Assembly (NCBI GenBank): GCA_021783215.1
Contig: JAJXUB010000003.1
Location: forward strand, 1-58,390
Length of the DNA stretch: 58,390 nt
DNA from: Actinomycetes bacterium
GTDB lineage: Bacteria > Actinomycetota > Actinomycetes > Actinomycetales > Dermatophilaceae
Direction of reading: 5' to 3'
Below are positions 8,872 to 18,408 of the stretch, in pieces; positions within the stretch are counted from its first letter, which is position 1, and every line of letters starts with the position of its first letter. A program made the translations under genes and the position numbers. The notes beneath the pieces are model-generated. The model did no database searches. It was given only the letters and a program-made list of their open reading frames with translations, and was not told the DNA's origin.

Positions 8872-10098
8872 TCAGCGCAGCTGCGCCTCGAGGGCGGCGA
8901 GCCCGCGGGCCACCTCGGCGAACGAGGTCGACAGCGGCGCCAGACCGATGCGGATCGAGTCCGGCTCGCGGTAGTCGGGGATCACGCCCTGGCGCCAGAG
9001 CCGTCGCGTCACCTCGCGGAACCCGGGGCGCCGGATCGATATGTGGCCACCCCGGTGGGCGTGGTCGCGAGGAGAGACCACCTCGACGCCGAGCGGCGCG
9101 AGCCGGGCGTCGATGACGCTGAGGGCGAAGTCGGTCAGGGCCAGCGACTTCGCGCGCACCGCGTCGACTCCGGCCTCGGCCAGCAGCTCGAGGTAGGCCT
9201 CGAGCGGCACCATGGCGAGGACCGGGGGAGTGCCGCTGACGAACGACCGGATCCCCGGTGCCGCCACGTAACCCGGTGCCATGGCGAACGCATCCTGCCG
9301 TCCGAGCCAGCCCCACACAGGCTGCTGGAGCACGCCGTGATGCCGGGTCGCGACATACGCGTAGGCCGGTGACCCGGGGCCGCCGTTGAGGTACTTGTAG
9401 GTGCAGCCGACGGCGAGGTCGACGTCCCACTCGTCCAAGGCGACCGGTACGGCGCCGCCGGAGTGACAGAGGTCCCAGAGGACGAGGCCGCCGACCTCGT
9501 GGACGGCAGCCGTGATGCCGGGGACGTCTGCACGCCAGCCGGACCGATAGGCGACGTGGCTGAAGACCGCCAAGGCGGTGCGCGGGCCGACGCGCTCGGC
9601 GATCTGCTCGCGGGTGACGCCGTCGACGGGGCTGGGCTCGACCCAGACCAGGCGCGCACCGCGCTCGGCGGCGATGCCCTCGAGGACGTAGCGGTCGGTC
9701 GGGAAGTTGTCGACGTCGAGGACGATCTCGTCACGGCCGCGGACGAGCTGCTCGTCGACGGCGGCCCGCGCGAGCTTGTAGAGCAGGACAGTCGTCGAGT
9801 CACCGACGAACGTCTGGCCGGGGGCGGCGCCAAGCGCCACGGAGCCCAGGCGGTCGCCAAGGGTCAGGGGCAGATCCATCCAGCGTTCGTCCCACCCGCG
9901 GATAAGCCGCCCACCCCATTCGACGCGGACGAACCTGTCGAGCGCGTCGGCCGTGCGGGCGAGTGGGCGACCGAGGGAGTTCCCGTCGAAGTAGGCGACG
10001 AGGTCGCTGCCTTCCGGGGTCAGGAAACGGTGGAGGTACGCCCCGAGCGGGTCGGCCTCGTCAAGGGCTCTGGCGCGCGCCAGGGCGTCGTTCGGCAT
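8872..10098 (-). CDS. kynU: Kynureninase
   Basis: The 408-residue PLP enzyme cleaves kynurenine (or 3-hydroxykynurenine) to anthranilate (or 3-hydroxyanthranilate) plus alanine. Supporting motifs are [36 protein letters not shown] and [16 protein letters not shown] with the PLP-binding Lys. I favour ATG 10098 because GGTGA lies upstream; ATG 10110 would add only MVTS. No tryptophan dioxygenase or formamidase gene is in the window, so it stands alone. Its start is only 24 bases from that of divergent clpS, so the two promoters must overlap each other or the coding starts. Confidence 0.94.
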   Translation of the reverse strand: MPNDALARARALDEADPLGAYLHRFLTPEGSDLVAYFDGNSLGRPLARTADALDRFVRVEWGGRLIRGWDERWMDLPLTLGDRLGSVALGAAPGQTFVGDSTTVLLYKLARAAVDEQLVRGRDEIVLDVDNFPTDRYVLEGIAAERGARLVWVEPSPVDGVTREQIAERVGPRTALAVFSHVAYRSGWRADVPGITAAVHEVGGLVLWDLCHSGGAVPVALDEWDVDLAVGCTYKYLNGGPGSPAYAYVATRHHGVLQQPVWGWLGRQDAFAMAPGYVAAPGIRSFVSGTPPVLAMVPLEAYLELLAEAGVDAVRAKSLALTDFALSVIDARLAPLGVEVVSPRDHAHRGGHISIRRPGFREVTRRLWRQGVIPDYREPDSIRIGLAPLSTSFAEVARGLAALEAQLR

Positions 10099-10122
10099 AG
10101 AAGTCACCATATTGTGGGAGGT

Positions 10123-10413
10123 ATGTCCGTCGCCCCGGTCGAGGAAGAGCGTGCCGCTCCTGACCTGACCGTCCAGCCCGACACCCCCTGGGTGACGATC
10201 GTCTGGAACGACCCGGTCAACCTCATGTCCTACGTCACGTACGTCTTCCAGACCTACTTCGGCTACTCCAAGGCCAAGGCCGACGGCCTCATGATGGACG
10301 TCCACACGAAGGGTCGCGCCGTCGTCTCGTCGGGCTCCCGCGAGCGCATGGAGGTCGACACCGAGGCCATGCAGGGATACGGGCTGTGGGCGACGTTCGA
10401 GAAGGACGCCTGA
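10123..10413 (+). CDS. clpS: ATP-dependent Clp protease adaptor ClpS
   Basis: The 96-residue protein has the ClpS core: [28 protein letters not shown], then a helical part with [12 protein letters not shown] and a C-terminal strand ([20 protein letters not shown]). ClpS delivers N-degron substrates to ClpA/ClpC-ClpP. The residues around NDP and the Met/Val-Thr helix that bind N-end residues are present. It is the first gene of the conserved actinobacterial block clpS-DUF2017-murI. GGGAGG sits one base before ATG, too close for a good ribosome site, while a -10-like CATATT at 10108-10113 would suit a near-leaderless transcript. Confidence 0.95.
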   Translation: MSVAPVEEERAAPDLTVQPDTPWVTIVWNDPVNLMSYVTYVFQTYFGYSKAKADGLMMDVHTKGRAVVSSGSRERMEVDTEAMQGYGLWATFEKDA

Positions 10414-11043
10414 GTGGCCAAGGGGTTTCGCCGCAAAGGCAGGGGAACGGGGGCGACCTATGCCGCCCGGCTGGACGACGTCGAGCGCTCCGTCATCGTC
10501 GGCCTGCTCGTTCAGGTCCGAGAGCTGCTGTCCACCGTCGAGGCAGCGGCGCCCGTCCAGGCGGTGGACCTCACGGGGGACGAGTTCGACCGCATCGTCG
10601 CCGGGTTCGACTCGGCGGAGACACCCGGACGTGCTGACCCGACCTACGCGCGGGATCCGGCCCTGCACCGCCTCCTGCCCACCGGGACGACGGAAGACCC
10701 AGACCTGGCCGCGCAGTTCCGGGCCCGGACCGAACAGTCGCTCGTTGCCCGGAAGGTCGCCAACCTCGACACCGCCATAGCCGCGCTCGGCGCAGGCACG
10801 ACCGGGCAGGTGCGCCTCGGGAAGCCCGAAGCCGTCGCCCTCGTCGTCGCCCTCACCGATGTCCGGCTCGTGCTCGCCGACCGGCTCGGCGTCGACACCG
10901 AGGACGATGCGGGCAGGGTGCACGACGTCGTCGCCGGCGCGAGTCCGGCGGACGGGCACGACGTGTCGTTCGTTCACGCCGCGGCCGTCTACGAGTTCCT
11001 CGCGTGGCTTCAGGAGACCCTCGCTGAGGCGCTCCAGACGTGA
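10414..11043 (+). CDS. DUF2017 family protein
   Basis: This 209-residue protein begins at a GTG immediately after the clpS stop, so translation is likely coupled. It matches DUF2017 (MAKGFRRKG start, [20 protein letters not shown], the acidic middle, and the helical end [16 protein letters not shown]). The family nearly always sits between clpS and murI in actinobacteria, but its function is unknown. It is predicted soluble and mostly helical. Confidence 0.9.
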   Translation: MAKGFRRKGRGTGATYAARLDDVERSVIVGLLVQVRELLSTVEAAAPVQAVDLTGDEFDRIVAGFDSAETPGRADPTYARDPALHRLLPTGTTEDPDLAAQFRARTEQSLVARKVANLDTAIAALGAGTTGQVRLGKPEAVALVVALTDVRLVLADRLGVDTEDDAGRVHDVVAGASPADGHDVSFVHAAAVYEFLAWLQETLAEALQT

Positions 11044-11099
11044 CGCACGAGACCGGTGGCGGCGATCACAAGCCGCCGAGCCGCTTGGCGCCGGGCCCG

Positions 11100-11105
11100 T
11101 ACCTT
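11100..11105 (+). promoter_or_regulatory. -10-like element TACCTT before the murI GTG start
   Basis: TACCTT ends six bases before GTG 11112, inside the spacing seen for other apparently leaderless genes in this window. It supports the shorter murI start. Confidence 0.4.
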
Positions 11106-11111
11106 GGGGCC

Positions 11112-11915
11112 GTGGCGGACGCACCCATCGGGATCTTCGACTCCGGGTTCGGCGGGCTCACCGTCGCCCGAGCGGTGCTCGACCAGCTGCCGCACGAAGG
11201 CATCGCCTACCTCGGCGACACCGCGCGAGCGCCGTATGGCCCGCGCCCGATCGCGCAGACGCGCGAGTTCGCCCTCGAGTGCCTCGACAGACTGGTCGAC
11301 CATGGCGTCAAGGCCCTCGTCATCGCGTGCAACACGGCGAGCGCGGCGGTCCTCCACGACGCTCGTGAGCGATACGACGTCCCCGTTGTCGAGGTCATCC
11401 GTCCCGCTGTTCGCCGCGCCGCCGCGGCGACACGCAACGGGCGCGTCGGTGTCATCTCGACGATGGGCACGCACAACTCGGGTGCCTACATCGACGCGTT
11501 CGCCGCGGCTCCCCAGCTCGACGTGACAAGCCGCCCGTGCCCCCGCTTCGTCGAGTTCGTCGAGTCGGGCGTCACGGGCGGCCCGGAGCTCATCGACGTC
11601 GCGCGCGGCTATCTGGAGCCGCTGCAGGAGAAGGACGTCGACACGCTCGTCCTTGGCTGCACCCACTACCCCCTTCTCACGGGCGTCATCTCCTATGTCA
11701 TGGGCGACGGGGTCACGCTCGTCTCTTCCGCCGAGGAGACGGCCAAGGACGTCTATCGGGTGCTCGCCGACACCGACACGCTCCGGCCCGACGACCTGCC
11801 CGAGCCCGGCCACAGCTGGACGACGACAGGAGACCCAGAGGAGTTCCGCCGGCTCGCCCGGCGGTTCCTCGGGCCAGAGGTCGCCGACCTCTTCGGCAAC
11901 CGGGAGATCGCATGA
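11112..11915 (+). CDS. murI: Glutamate racemase
   Basis: 267 residues converting L-glutamate to D-glutamate for peptidoglycan. The pattern is clear: [28 protein letters not shown], the first catalytic Cys in VIACNTASA and the second in [11 protein letters not shown] chose GTG 11112 ([12 protein letters not shown]) because family members begin just before IGIFDSG; a GTG at 11040 overlapping the DUF2017 stop would add 24 non-conserved residues. Its stop overlaps the next gene in an ATGA arrangement, so the two are coupled. Confidence 0.95.
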   Translation: MADAPIGIFDSGFGGLTVARAVLDQLPHEGIAYLGDTARAPYGPRPIAQTREFALECLDRLVDHGVKALVIACNTASAAVLHDARERYDVPVVEVIRPAVRRAAAATRNGRVGVISTMGTHNSGAYIDAFAAAPQLDVTSRPCPRFVEFVESGVTGGPELIDVARGYLEPLQEKDVDTLVLGCTHYPLLTGVISYVMGDGVTLVSSAEETAKDVYRVLADTDTLRPDDLPEPGHSWTTTGDPEEFRRLARRFLGPEVADLFGNREIA

Positions 11916-12691
11916 GGCTCACCGTCATCGGGTGCAGCGGCTCGTATGCCGGGCCCACCTCACCCGCCTCCTGCTACCTCCTCGAGCACGAGGACGCCGG
12001 CCGCGCGTGGCGGATCGTTCTCGACCTCGGAAACGGCGCCCTCGGCGTTCTTCAGCGGCATACGAGACCCGAGCTGCTCGACGCGGTTCTCCTCACCCAC
12101 CACCACCCGGACCACTTGGCCGACATGTGCGGCCTTTTCGTCATGCGCAAGTACCGGCCCGGGGGACCTCCGCCGGTGCGGCTGCCGGTCTACGGCCCCG
12201 AAGGCACCGACGACCGGCTGGCCGTGGCGTACGGGTCCCCGGACGCGAAGGACATGGCACGGTACTTCGACTACCGGGTCGTGCGGGACGCCGAGCCGTT
12301 CCGGGTCGGGCCGTTCCGTGTGACGCCGTTCCGGATGAACCACCCGGTGGAGTCCTATGGATTCAGGATCGCCTGTGGAGAGACGGTGATCGCCTATACC
12401 GGCGACACCGACACGACGCCGAACCTCTCCCCGCTGCTCACCGGCGCCGACCTTGCCCTCATGGACAGCGCGTTCGTCGACGGACGCGACCCGCTGCCCG
12501 ACATCCATCTGAGCGGCTCGCGTGCGGCCCAGGCCGCCGTGGATGCCGGCGGGGTGCGCCGTCTCATGCTCACCCATCTCCCCGCATGGAACGACCCCGC
12601 CGTCTGCCACGCGGAGGCTGCCGCGGTCTGGCCCGGAGACGTCGAGATGGCGCAGCCGGAGGCGACCTACGACGTCGCCCCTTCGGCCTGA
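11912..12691 (+). CDS. MBL-fold metal-dependent hydrolase
   Basis: The 259-residue protein has the metallo-beta-lactamase signature HxHxDH in [13 protein letters not shown], then [14 protein letters not shown], the metal-site Asp in [14 protein letters not shown], and the late His in [11 protein letters not shown]. This resembles the RNase Z/phosphodiesterase-like side of the superfamily. The actual substrate is unknown. It overlaps murI by four bases (ATGA) and belongs to the conserved murI-MBL-rph-rdgB order, here interrupted by a HAD gene. Confidence 0.92.
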   Translation: MRLTVIGCSGSYAGPTSPASCYLLEHEDAGRAWRIVLDLGNGALGVLQRHTRPELLDAVLLTHHHPDHLADMCGLFVMRKYRPGGPPPVRLPVYGPEGTDDRLAVAYGSPDAKDMARYFDYRVVRDAEPFRVGPFRVTPFRMNHPVESYGFRIACGETVIAYTGDTDTTPNLSPLLTGADLALMDSAFVDGRDPLPDIHLSGSRAAQAAVDAGGVRRLMLTHLPAWNDPAVCHAEAAAVWPGDVEMAQPEATYDVAPSA

Positions 12692-12704
12692 CCCTGCGGG
12701 CCTC

Positions 12705-12710
12705 TAGGCT
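12705..12710 (+). promoter_or_regulatory. -10-like element TAGGCT before the HAD gene GTG
   Basis: TAGGCT ends six bases before GTG 12717, with no Shine-Dalgarno sequence in the short gap after the MBL gene. It suggests the HAD gene has its own leaderless transcript. Confidence 0.4.
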
Positions 12711-12716
12711 CAGGCG

Positions 12717-13586
12717 GTGGAAAGCACAGCATCGCTGCTCGAGCAGCTACCGTCGTGGCGGGCCGGACGGACCCGCGAGGCCCTCGTCGACTTCCTTCTG
12801 CGAAGCACGAACGGTGAGACAGCCGTTCCCGTTGCGGCCAGGATCGCCGCATTCGACAACGACGGGACGATGGCCTGCGAGAAGCCCCAGACCTCCATTG
12901 CCGCCTTCGCCAGCCGCATCAGCGGCGAGTCGGCGGGTCCCCTCGCAGCGCTCGCCGACGGCGAGCGCCGAGCGAGTCCCGGGCTCGGGCCGGGCGCCGA
13001 GGACCGCCTCGCGGAGCTGACGAAGGGGTGGACCGTCCAGCAGTTCGACGCGACAGCGTCGCGCTTCCTGTCCGAGGACCGGCACCCGCGGTGGGGACTG
13101 ACGTGGCCCGACCTCGTCTACGCCCCGATGCGGGAGCTCCTCGACGTGCTTCTCCGGATCGACTTCACCGTGTTCCTCGTCTCAGGGAGCTCCCGAGACT
13201 TCCTGCGTGCGATGGCGCAGACGGCCTACGGGCTGACCCGCGAGCACATCGTCGGTACCGAGGTCGACGTCGACTACCGTGACGGACGCCTCGTCCGGAC
13301 GGCCACGGTGCACGACGTCGACCTCGGCGCGGGCAAGCCGTCCCACCTATGGGACCGCAGCGGGGGCGTGCCCCTGCTCGCCGCGGGGAACGCCCACACC
13401 GACATCGACATGCTCGACATGGCGCGGTTCGCGCTGGTCGTCGACCACGACGACCCGGTCCGTGAGTACGCCTACGCGGACGACGAGATCCGCAGAACCG
13501 CCGAGGACCGGGGATGGACGGTCGCCAGTGTTCGCGACGACTTCGGGGTGGTCTTCGGGGGCAGAAGCCGGCTCACCGACCCGTGA
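12717..13586 (+). CDS. HAD-family hydrolase
   Basis: 289 residues. Motif I is [10 protein letters not shown] (DxDGT nucleophile), motif II is [12 protein letters not shown] (Ser), and motif III/IV is the region around GKPSHLW and [16 protein letters not shown]. This phosphoserine phosphatase-like arrangement indicates a phosphatase with an inserted helical cap. The substrate is not evident. The gene sits between the MBL gene and rph, which are normally adjacent in related actinobacteria, so it looks like a lineage-specific insertion in a conserved block. It is probably expressed from its own promoter at a GTG start. Confidence 0.85.
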   Translation: MESTASLLEQLPSWRAGRTREALVDFLLRSTNGETAVPVAARIAAFDNDGTMACEKPQTSIAAFASRISGESAGPLAALADGERRASPGLGPGAEDRLAELTKGWTVQQFDATASRFLSEDRHPRWGLTWPDLVYAPMRELLDVLLRIDFTVFLVSGSSRDFLRAMAQTAYGLTREHIVGTEVDVDYRDGRLVRTATVHDVDLGAGKPSHLWDRSGGVPLLAAGNAHTDIDMLDMARFALVVDHDDPVREYAYADDEIRRTAEDRGWTVASVRDDFGVVFGGRSRLTDP

Positions 13587-13611
13587 GCCGTGGGCGGCCG
13601 GCGCCACCGCA

Positions 13612-13617
13612 TACGCT
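13612..13617 (+). promoter_or_regulatory. -10-like element TACGCT before the rph GTG
   Basis: TACGCT ends seven bases before GTG 13625 without a Shine-Dalgarno sequence, consistent with a leaderless rph transcript. Confidence 0.4.
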
Positions 13618-13624
13618 CACAGTC

Positions 13625-14392
13625 GTGACCGAGACGACGAACTCAACCCCGCGGCACGACGGCCGCAACCCCGACGAGCTGCGCACGGTGCGCCTCACCC
13701 GCAACTGGCTCGACCACGCCGAGGGGAGCGTCCTCGTCGAGTTCGGCCGGACCCGCGTCCTCGTGGCGGCGTCCTTCACCGAGGGGGTGCCGCGCTGGCT
13801 CAAGGGCCGGGGGACCGGCTGGGTGACGAGCGAGTACGAGATGCTGCCCCGGTCCACGAACACGCGCAGCGACCGCGAGTCGCGCAAGGGTCGCGTCGGT
13901 GGCCGGACGCACGAGATCAGCCGGCTCATCGGCAGGAGCCTGCGCGCCATCATCGACACGAAGGCGTTGGGGGAGAACACCATCGTCCTCGACTGCGACG
14001 TCCTTCAGGCCGACGGCGGAACGCGGACCGCATCGATCACGGGAGCCTACGTCGCACTCGTCGACGCCATCGAGGACGCCCGCGCCAGTGGCCTCATCGC
14101 CAGGAACGCGCAACCGCTCACCGGCTCCGTCGCCGCGGTCAGCGTCGGCATCGTCGGGGGGCGCCCGGTGCTCGACCTGGACTACCCCGAGGACTCCACG
14201 GCCGAGACCGATATGAACATCGTCATGACGGGCGACGGCCGGTTCGTCGAGGTCCAGGGGACGGCCGAAGGTGAGCCATTCGACAGGGTCCTCCTCAACG
14301 GGCTTCTCGATCTGGGGGCCGCAGGCTGCGCGGAGCTTTCCCGGCTACAGACGGACGCCCTCGCCGAGACACCCCGCGAGCGCGTTCCGTGA
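13625..14392 (+). CDS. rph: Ribonuclease PH
   Basis: The 255-residue phosphorolytic 3'-5' exoribonuclease trims tRNA 3' ends. The family pattern is complete: RPDELR-type start ([22 protein letters not shown]), [61 protein letters not shown] and [24 protein letters not shown] 13625 gives the normal family length. It overlaps rdgB by four bases (GTGA), so both are translated together. Confidence 0.97.
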   Translation: MTETTNSTPRHDGRNPDELRTVRLTRNWLDHAEGSVLVEFGRTRVLVAASFTEGVPRWLKGRGTGWVTSEYEMLPRSTNTRSDRESRKGRVGGRTHEISRLIGRSLRAIIDTKALGENTIVLDCDVLQADGGTRTASITGAYVALVDAIEDARASGLIARNAQPLTGSVAAVSVGIVGGRPVLDLDYPEDSTAETDMNIVMTGDGRFVEVQGTAEGEPFDRVLLNGLLDLGAAGCAELSRLQTDALAETPRERVP

Positions 14393-15039
14393 CCGCTGGG
14401 CGGCACACGCTCGTCCTCGCGACGCGGAACGAGCACAAGGTCCACGAGCTGCGGCAGATTCTCGCCCGCGTCGTCGAGGACCTGGCGCTGTCCATCGTCG
14501 GAGCGGCCGACTTCCCCGACGTCCCGGACGTCACGGAGACCGAGGTGACATTCGAGGGCAACGCTCGGCTCAAGGCGGTCGCGCTGGCGTCGGCGACGGG
14601 CCTGCCGTCCGTCGCCGACGACAGCGGCCTCGCGGTCGAGGTCCTCGGCGGGTGCCCAGGCGTGTTCAGCGCCCGCTGGTCCGGCTCCCTCGGCGGGTCC
14701 GACCTGACCCGACGGCAGCGCGATGCGGCCAACCTGCGCCTCCTCCTCGACCAGCTCGCCGACGTCCCCCCCGAGCACCGTCAGGCGGCCTTCGTGTGCG
14801 CCGCCGTCCTCGCGATGCCCGACGGCCGCGTCGAGTCGGCCGTCGGCCGAGTGAACGGCCACCTCGCCTACGAGCCCGTCGGTGGGAACGGCTTCGGCTA
14901 TGACCCCGTCTTCGTCCCGAACGGGCAGACTCGGACACTCGCCGAGCACTCGGATGCCGAGAAGAACGCGATCTCCCACCGAGGAAACGCCTTCCGGGCG
15001 CTGGAACCCATCCTCCGCCGCATGCTGCCGTTACAGTGA
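14389..15039 (+). CDS. rdgB: RdgB/HAM1 family non-canonical purine NTP pyrophosphatase (dITP/XTP)
   Basis: The 216-residue house-cleaning enzyme hydrolyses ITP, dITP and XTP to monophosphates. Diagnostic motifs are [16 protein letters not shown] at the N-terminus, [22 protein letters not shown], and [12 protein letters not shown] plus [13 protein letters not shown]. The GTG start overlaps the rph stop, a standard actinobacterial arrangement. The stop is followed by tRNA-Leu eight bases later. Confidence 0.96.
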   Translation: MTAGRHTLVLATRNEHKVHELRQILARVVEDLALSIVGAADFPDVPDVTETEVTFEGNARLKAVALASATGLPSVADDSGLAVEVLGGCPGVFSARWSGSLGGSDLTRRQRDAANLRLLLDQLADVPPEHRQAAFVCAAVLAMPDGRVESAVGRVNGHLAYEPVGGNGFGYDPVFVPNGQTRTLAEHSDAEKNAISHRGNAFRALEPILRRMLPLQ

Positions 15040-15046
15040 ACCCCGC

Positions 15047-15128
15047 GCGCGAGTGGCGGAACTGGCAGACGCACCAGGTTTAGGTCCTGGCGCCTTCGGG
15101 TGTGCGGGTTCGAGTCCCGCCTCGCGCA
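15047..15128 (+). tRNA. tRNA-Leu(UAG)
   Basis: The acceptor stem GCGCGAG (15047-15053) pairs with CTCGCGC (15121-15127), with discriminator A15128. The anticodon stem CCAGG/CCTGG encloses the loop TTTAGGT, giving anticodon UAG. A class II variable arm (CGCCTTCGGGTG) and the T-loop TTCGAGT are present. The CCA end is not encoded. Genes directly downstream have accessory character, so this tRNA could mark an island boundary; I could not find a second copy of its 3' end in the window. Confidence 0.96.
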
Positions 15129-15382
15129 CCCCCCTCTACGCACGGAACCGTCGGTGTCGCGGGTCTCGTGCCACCTCCGTGCCACGCGGCGTCCCGCCCT
15201 GCGCCCATCCTGGGGCACGGGGAGTATCCGGAAACCAGCCCCTGGCAAGCCAGGTGCGATGGCGTCGGTCAAGTCCACGGGGGTCGGTGTGGGTGGGTTG
15301 GTCCCCGTGGTGGCCTACGGGCTGAGTGGACCGGCAGCGACGGTTAGAGGTTCTCGGTCGCCGGCAGGCGGTATTGGAAGTG

Positions 15383-15664
15383 ATGGCCGAGGAGACCGAA
15401 CGGTTGTCCAGGCACGCCAGGCGCGCCCGCGGCCCGGGCCTCGTCCCGAACGAGGCCGACGTCATCCGCCCCATCGGGGCCGTCCCGGCCGACACCCACG
15501 ACGAGTCGGCCGCCGACGAACGCCGCTGGATCTGCGAGGAATCCATGGCCAAGATCGCCACGAGCCACGACAATGACACCGTCGCCCTCACCGAGGGGCG
15601 ACCGGTCGGCATCGAGATGACCTCCAAGCCCACCACTGTGCGGGACTCTCACGCCGGCGCGTGA
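15383..15664 (+). CDS. Small charged hypothetical protein, first gene of the phospholipase-like module
   Basis: 93 residues from ATG 15383; a GTG at 15326 would add 19 residues that continue a charged helix but use rarer codons, including one TTA. Third codon positions after 15383 are overwhelmingly G or C, which supports coding. The protein begins MAEETERLSRHARRARGPGL and is rich in Glu, Asp and Arg, with one Cys (RWICEES) and no membrane segment. I recognise no family. Its stop at 15662-15664 lies 26 bases before the start of the phospholipase-like gene, so they are likely one transcript. Confidence 0.5.
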   Translation: MAEETERLSRHARRARGPGLVPNEADVIRPIGAVPADTHDESAADERRWICEESMAKIATSHDNDTVALTEGRPVGIEMTSKPTTVRDSHAGA

Positions 15665-15690
15665 CACGAGTCGACCCGATGGGAGACGCG

Positions 15691-18408
15691 ATGCCTGGCC
15701 ACTTCACCCACGTCTACACCGCCCGGCGCCTTGCGCAGTGGCTCGGGGAGCAGGACCGGTTCAACCCCCTGGACGTCGGGGACGGCATACCGGGGCTGTT
15801 CGGGGGCCTGCAGGACCTCGACCCGAGGCGGTGCAGCGAGGTGATGACGAAGTGGCCGATCTACACCAACATCGGCGCCATCGGCCCGGACCTCTTCTTC
15901 TTCTGCCAGGACTACGGCAGCGGCCCGCTGGCCGCGTTCGAGTTCGAGGACGACCTGCTGATGCTCGGCATGGCCGTCTACTACTGGATCGACCACGCCA
16001 AGGACGAGGAGTGGGAGCCGCTGCTGCTCATCCTGGCCGAGGTGGACCAGACGTTCGCCAAAATCGTCCGGGTCCTGATCAAGCTCAAGAAGATCTGGGA
16101 CGACTTCGTCGCCGCGTGGGATGCGACGATCGGTCCCATCGTCAGCGCGGCGGAGCAGGCCCTGGATGACCTGACCGGTGGGGTGCTGAGCGCTCTGGGC
16201 GACGCGCTGACCGAGTTGGTGACCGCGTTGAAGCAGGTCGCCGAGGAAGAGCTGGTCACCTTCGCCGACATCTTCTCCTGGTTCTCCCTGAAGATGCGCG
16301 CCGGCATGGACGAGCAGTCGTTCGTGTGGAGCGACATGCTGCACTACCGCAAGACGACGCTGATGGCCCGCAACCTGTTCCTGGAGGCCCGGCGCCAGTT
16401 CGAGCAGGACGGCGACGCCGAGAAGCTCGAGCAGTTCCAGGCGTTTGCCCTGGGCTGGGTCGCGCACCTGGGCACCGACACGATCGACCACTCCTTCGTC
16501 AACGAGCAGTGTGGTGGCCCGTTCCGGACGCATTGGCAGCGGCACCACCTCATCGAGAACCACATCGACGCGTGGAACTACCGGCAGGTCGGCGATGGCG
16601 GGGCGTTGGCCCACGACGACCTGGCGGCGACCGAGGTGTACCCAGACCTGGCGCGCAGCGCCTTCGTGTATGCCGTGGCCCTGGACGAGGAGAACCCCAA
16701 CGGCTTCCAGCGGCCGCCGACGTTGCCGGCCGACCGGGCCGCCGCAAAGGACGCCGTCGACCAGGACGGCTTCATGCCGGGCTGGCTGGCCGACGGGATC
16801 GTCCGGGCCTTGGTGGCGACCTACCACGTGGAGGGCGAGCCGCAGCCGAACAACCTGGGCGGGCGCGACTTCCAGAACGGGCTCGGCGCGGCCCAGGGGG
16901 CCCTGAAGGACCTGCTCGACGCGGCAGGGATCAGCCTGGACCGGCCGATCGGCGAGGTCATCGCGGCGGTCGCGCCCGACCCGGGCTTCGACGTCCCGCA
17001 CGGCTACCCGCTGCCGTGGGAGGTGCAGACCTCCTACCGGTTCATGATCAGCTTCTACCGGCTCTCGTTCTGGGGTGGTTTCGACCTGGACAAGCCCAAG
17101 GCGCCGGACGTCGTCATCTGGCCCCCGGCCAGCGACCTCACCGACCTCGCCAGCCTGCCCGACCTGTCCGGCCCGAGCAGCGGCGACCCGTTGCAGGACG
17201 TCTGCTCGGCCATCAAGTCGTTCTTCGATTGGCTGGAGCATGAGGCGGAGGCGATCGGCAAGCTGGTCGGCGACCTCATCAAGGCCGTCGCCTCGCCGGG
17301 GACCTACCCGGTGCGCTGGGGCCTGTACCAGCTGGCCATGTGGGCCTGGGACATCACCACCACCACCCACGAGATCATGGCCCATACGGGCTTCGTCATC
17401 CCCCACGGTGAGCTCACCAAGGACGGGGAGCTGGTCCAGCCCAACGAGATCGACCACGCCCTGGTCACCTTGGGGAACACCGTCGACGGGGCGTTCCTGC
17501 AGGCCCTGTCCGACGCGACCGACCCGTTCGGCAACCTGGACCGCGACCCCGGGCTGATCGTCGAGCCGACCAACCCCCGCAACGACCAGTACCCGTTCCT
17601 GCCGGTCCGGGCCGCCCAGCTGGGCAGCAGGGACGCCAACGAGTTCGAACGTCCGTGGGCCTACCCGTTGATCTCCCGAAGGGATGACAAGAGCCTGTAC
17701 GTCACCCCGACCGAGCTGTCCGACGTCACTGCCGAGCTCGCCCTCACCGGCATCGACCAACGGATGGGCGCCTGGGTCCACAAGACCCTCGGCGGCCGTG
17801 AGGGCCGCACCGTCTCGGGCCCCTACCCCTCCGGGGCGCAACCGCACGATGTCTTCTTCCGCACGGGCCAGCCGGTCACGCCCGGGGAGCGCACGGCATA
17901 CGAGGTGGCGCAGTCGCCGGCGGTGACCGACGCCATCAACGAGCTGGTCATCGGCCGCGACCCGGCCACCGACCACAGCCCTCTGGGGGATGCCATCCCG
18001 TTCGCTGCCTATCTGGTCGGTCGCGTCCTGGACCCGGACGAGGGACCCGTCACGGACTACAACCTGGACGCGGACCGCGGCTACGGCTATCGCTGCTGGG
18101 ACTGGATCCGCGGCGACGCGACCGGCACCAACGCCCGCGGTCAGACCTATGACAAACCGGTCGTGGAGTCCGAGGGCAGCCCCGACTGGCACGGCGCCGC
18201 CCCCGACGGCATCCAGACACCGATCCAGCTGCGGTACCTGTCCGGACCCGGCGGTGGTCAGGGCGGGCCGCCGACCCACGGGCCGCTCGCTCGCGGCATC
18301 ACCCTGACGGCGGTCGAGGGCGTTGCCCGCGGCATCCGGCTGCCGCAGCCGCCGCCGCCCGCGCCGGCCCGTCGAGTTCGCCGCGCGACCCGGAAAGGGG
18401 ACCAGTGA
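15691..18408 (+). CDS. Large protein with zinc-dependent phospholipase C-like N-terminal domain
   Basis: 905 residues starting at ATG 15691, preceded by GGGAGA at ideal distance. The N-terminus (MPGHFTHVYTARRLAQWL; IGAIGPDLFFF) and residues about 252-295 (AFALGWVAHLGTDTIDHSF; HWQRHHLIENHIDAW) carry the His/Asp pattern of the zinc-dependent phospholipase C/S1-P1-like fold, likely metal ligands. Helical segments lie between these parts. The remaining 600 residues match nothing I know. There is no signal peptide, odd for a phospholipase. The stop overlaps the next start (TGATG). Leucine codons favour CTG over CTC, unlike neighbours. A lipase-like effector, toxin or encapsulated enzyme are possible roles; substrate is unproven. 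Confidence 0.78.
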   Translation: MPGHFTHVYTARRLAQWLGEQDRFNPLDVGDGIPGLFGGLQDLDPRRCSEVMTKWPIYTNIGAIGPDLFFFCQDYGSGPLAAFEFEDDLLMLGMAVYYWIDHAKDEEWEPLLLILAEVDQTFAKIVRVLIKLKKIWDDFVAAWDATIGPIVSAAEQALDDLTGGVLSALGDALTELVTALKQVAEEELVTFADIFSWFSLKMRAGMDEQSFVWSDMLHYRKTTLMARNLFLEARRQFEQDGDAEKLEQFQAFALGWVAHLGTDTIDHSFVNEQCGGPFRTHWQRHHLIENHIDAWNYRQVGDGGALAHDDLAATEVYPDLARSAFVYAVALDEENPNGFQRPPTLPADRAAAKDAVDQDGFMPGWLADGIVRALVATYHVEGEPQPNNLGGRDFQNGLGAAQGALKDLLDAAGISLDRPIGEVIAAVAPDPGFDVPHGYPLPWEVQTSYRFMISFYRLSFWGGFDLDKPKAPDVVIWPPASDLTDLASLPDLSGPSSGDPLQDVCSAIKSFFDWLEHEAEAIGKLVGDLIKAVASPGTYPVRWGLYQLAMWAWDITTTTHEIMAHTGFVIPHGELTKDGELVQPNEIDHALVTLGNTVDGAFLQALSDATDPFGNLDRDPGLIVEPTNPRNDQYPFLPVRAAQLGSRDANEFERPWAYPLISRRDDKSLYVTPTELSDVTAELALTGIDQRMGAWVHKTLGGREGRTVSGPYPSGAQPHDVFFRTGQPVTPGERTAYEVAQSPAVTDAINELVIGRDPATDHSPLGDAIPFAAYLVGRVLDPDEGPVTDYNLDADRGYGYRCWDWIRGDATGTNARGQTYDKPVVESEGSPDWHGAAPDGIQTPIQLRYLSGPGGGQGGPPTHGPLARGITLTAVEGVARGIRLPQPPPPAPARRVRRATRKGDQ

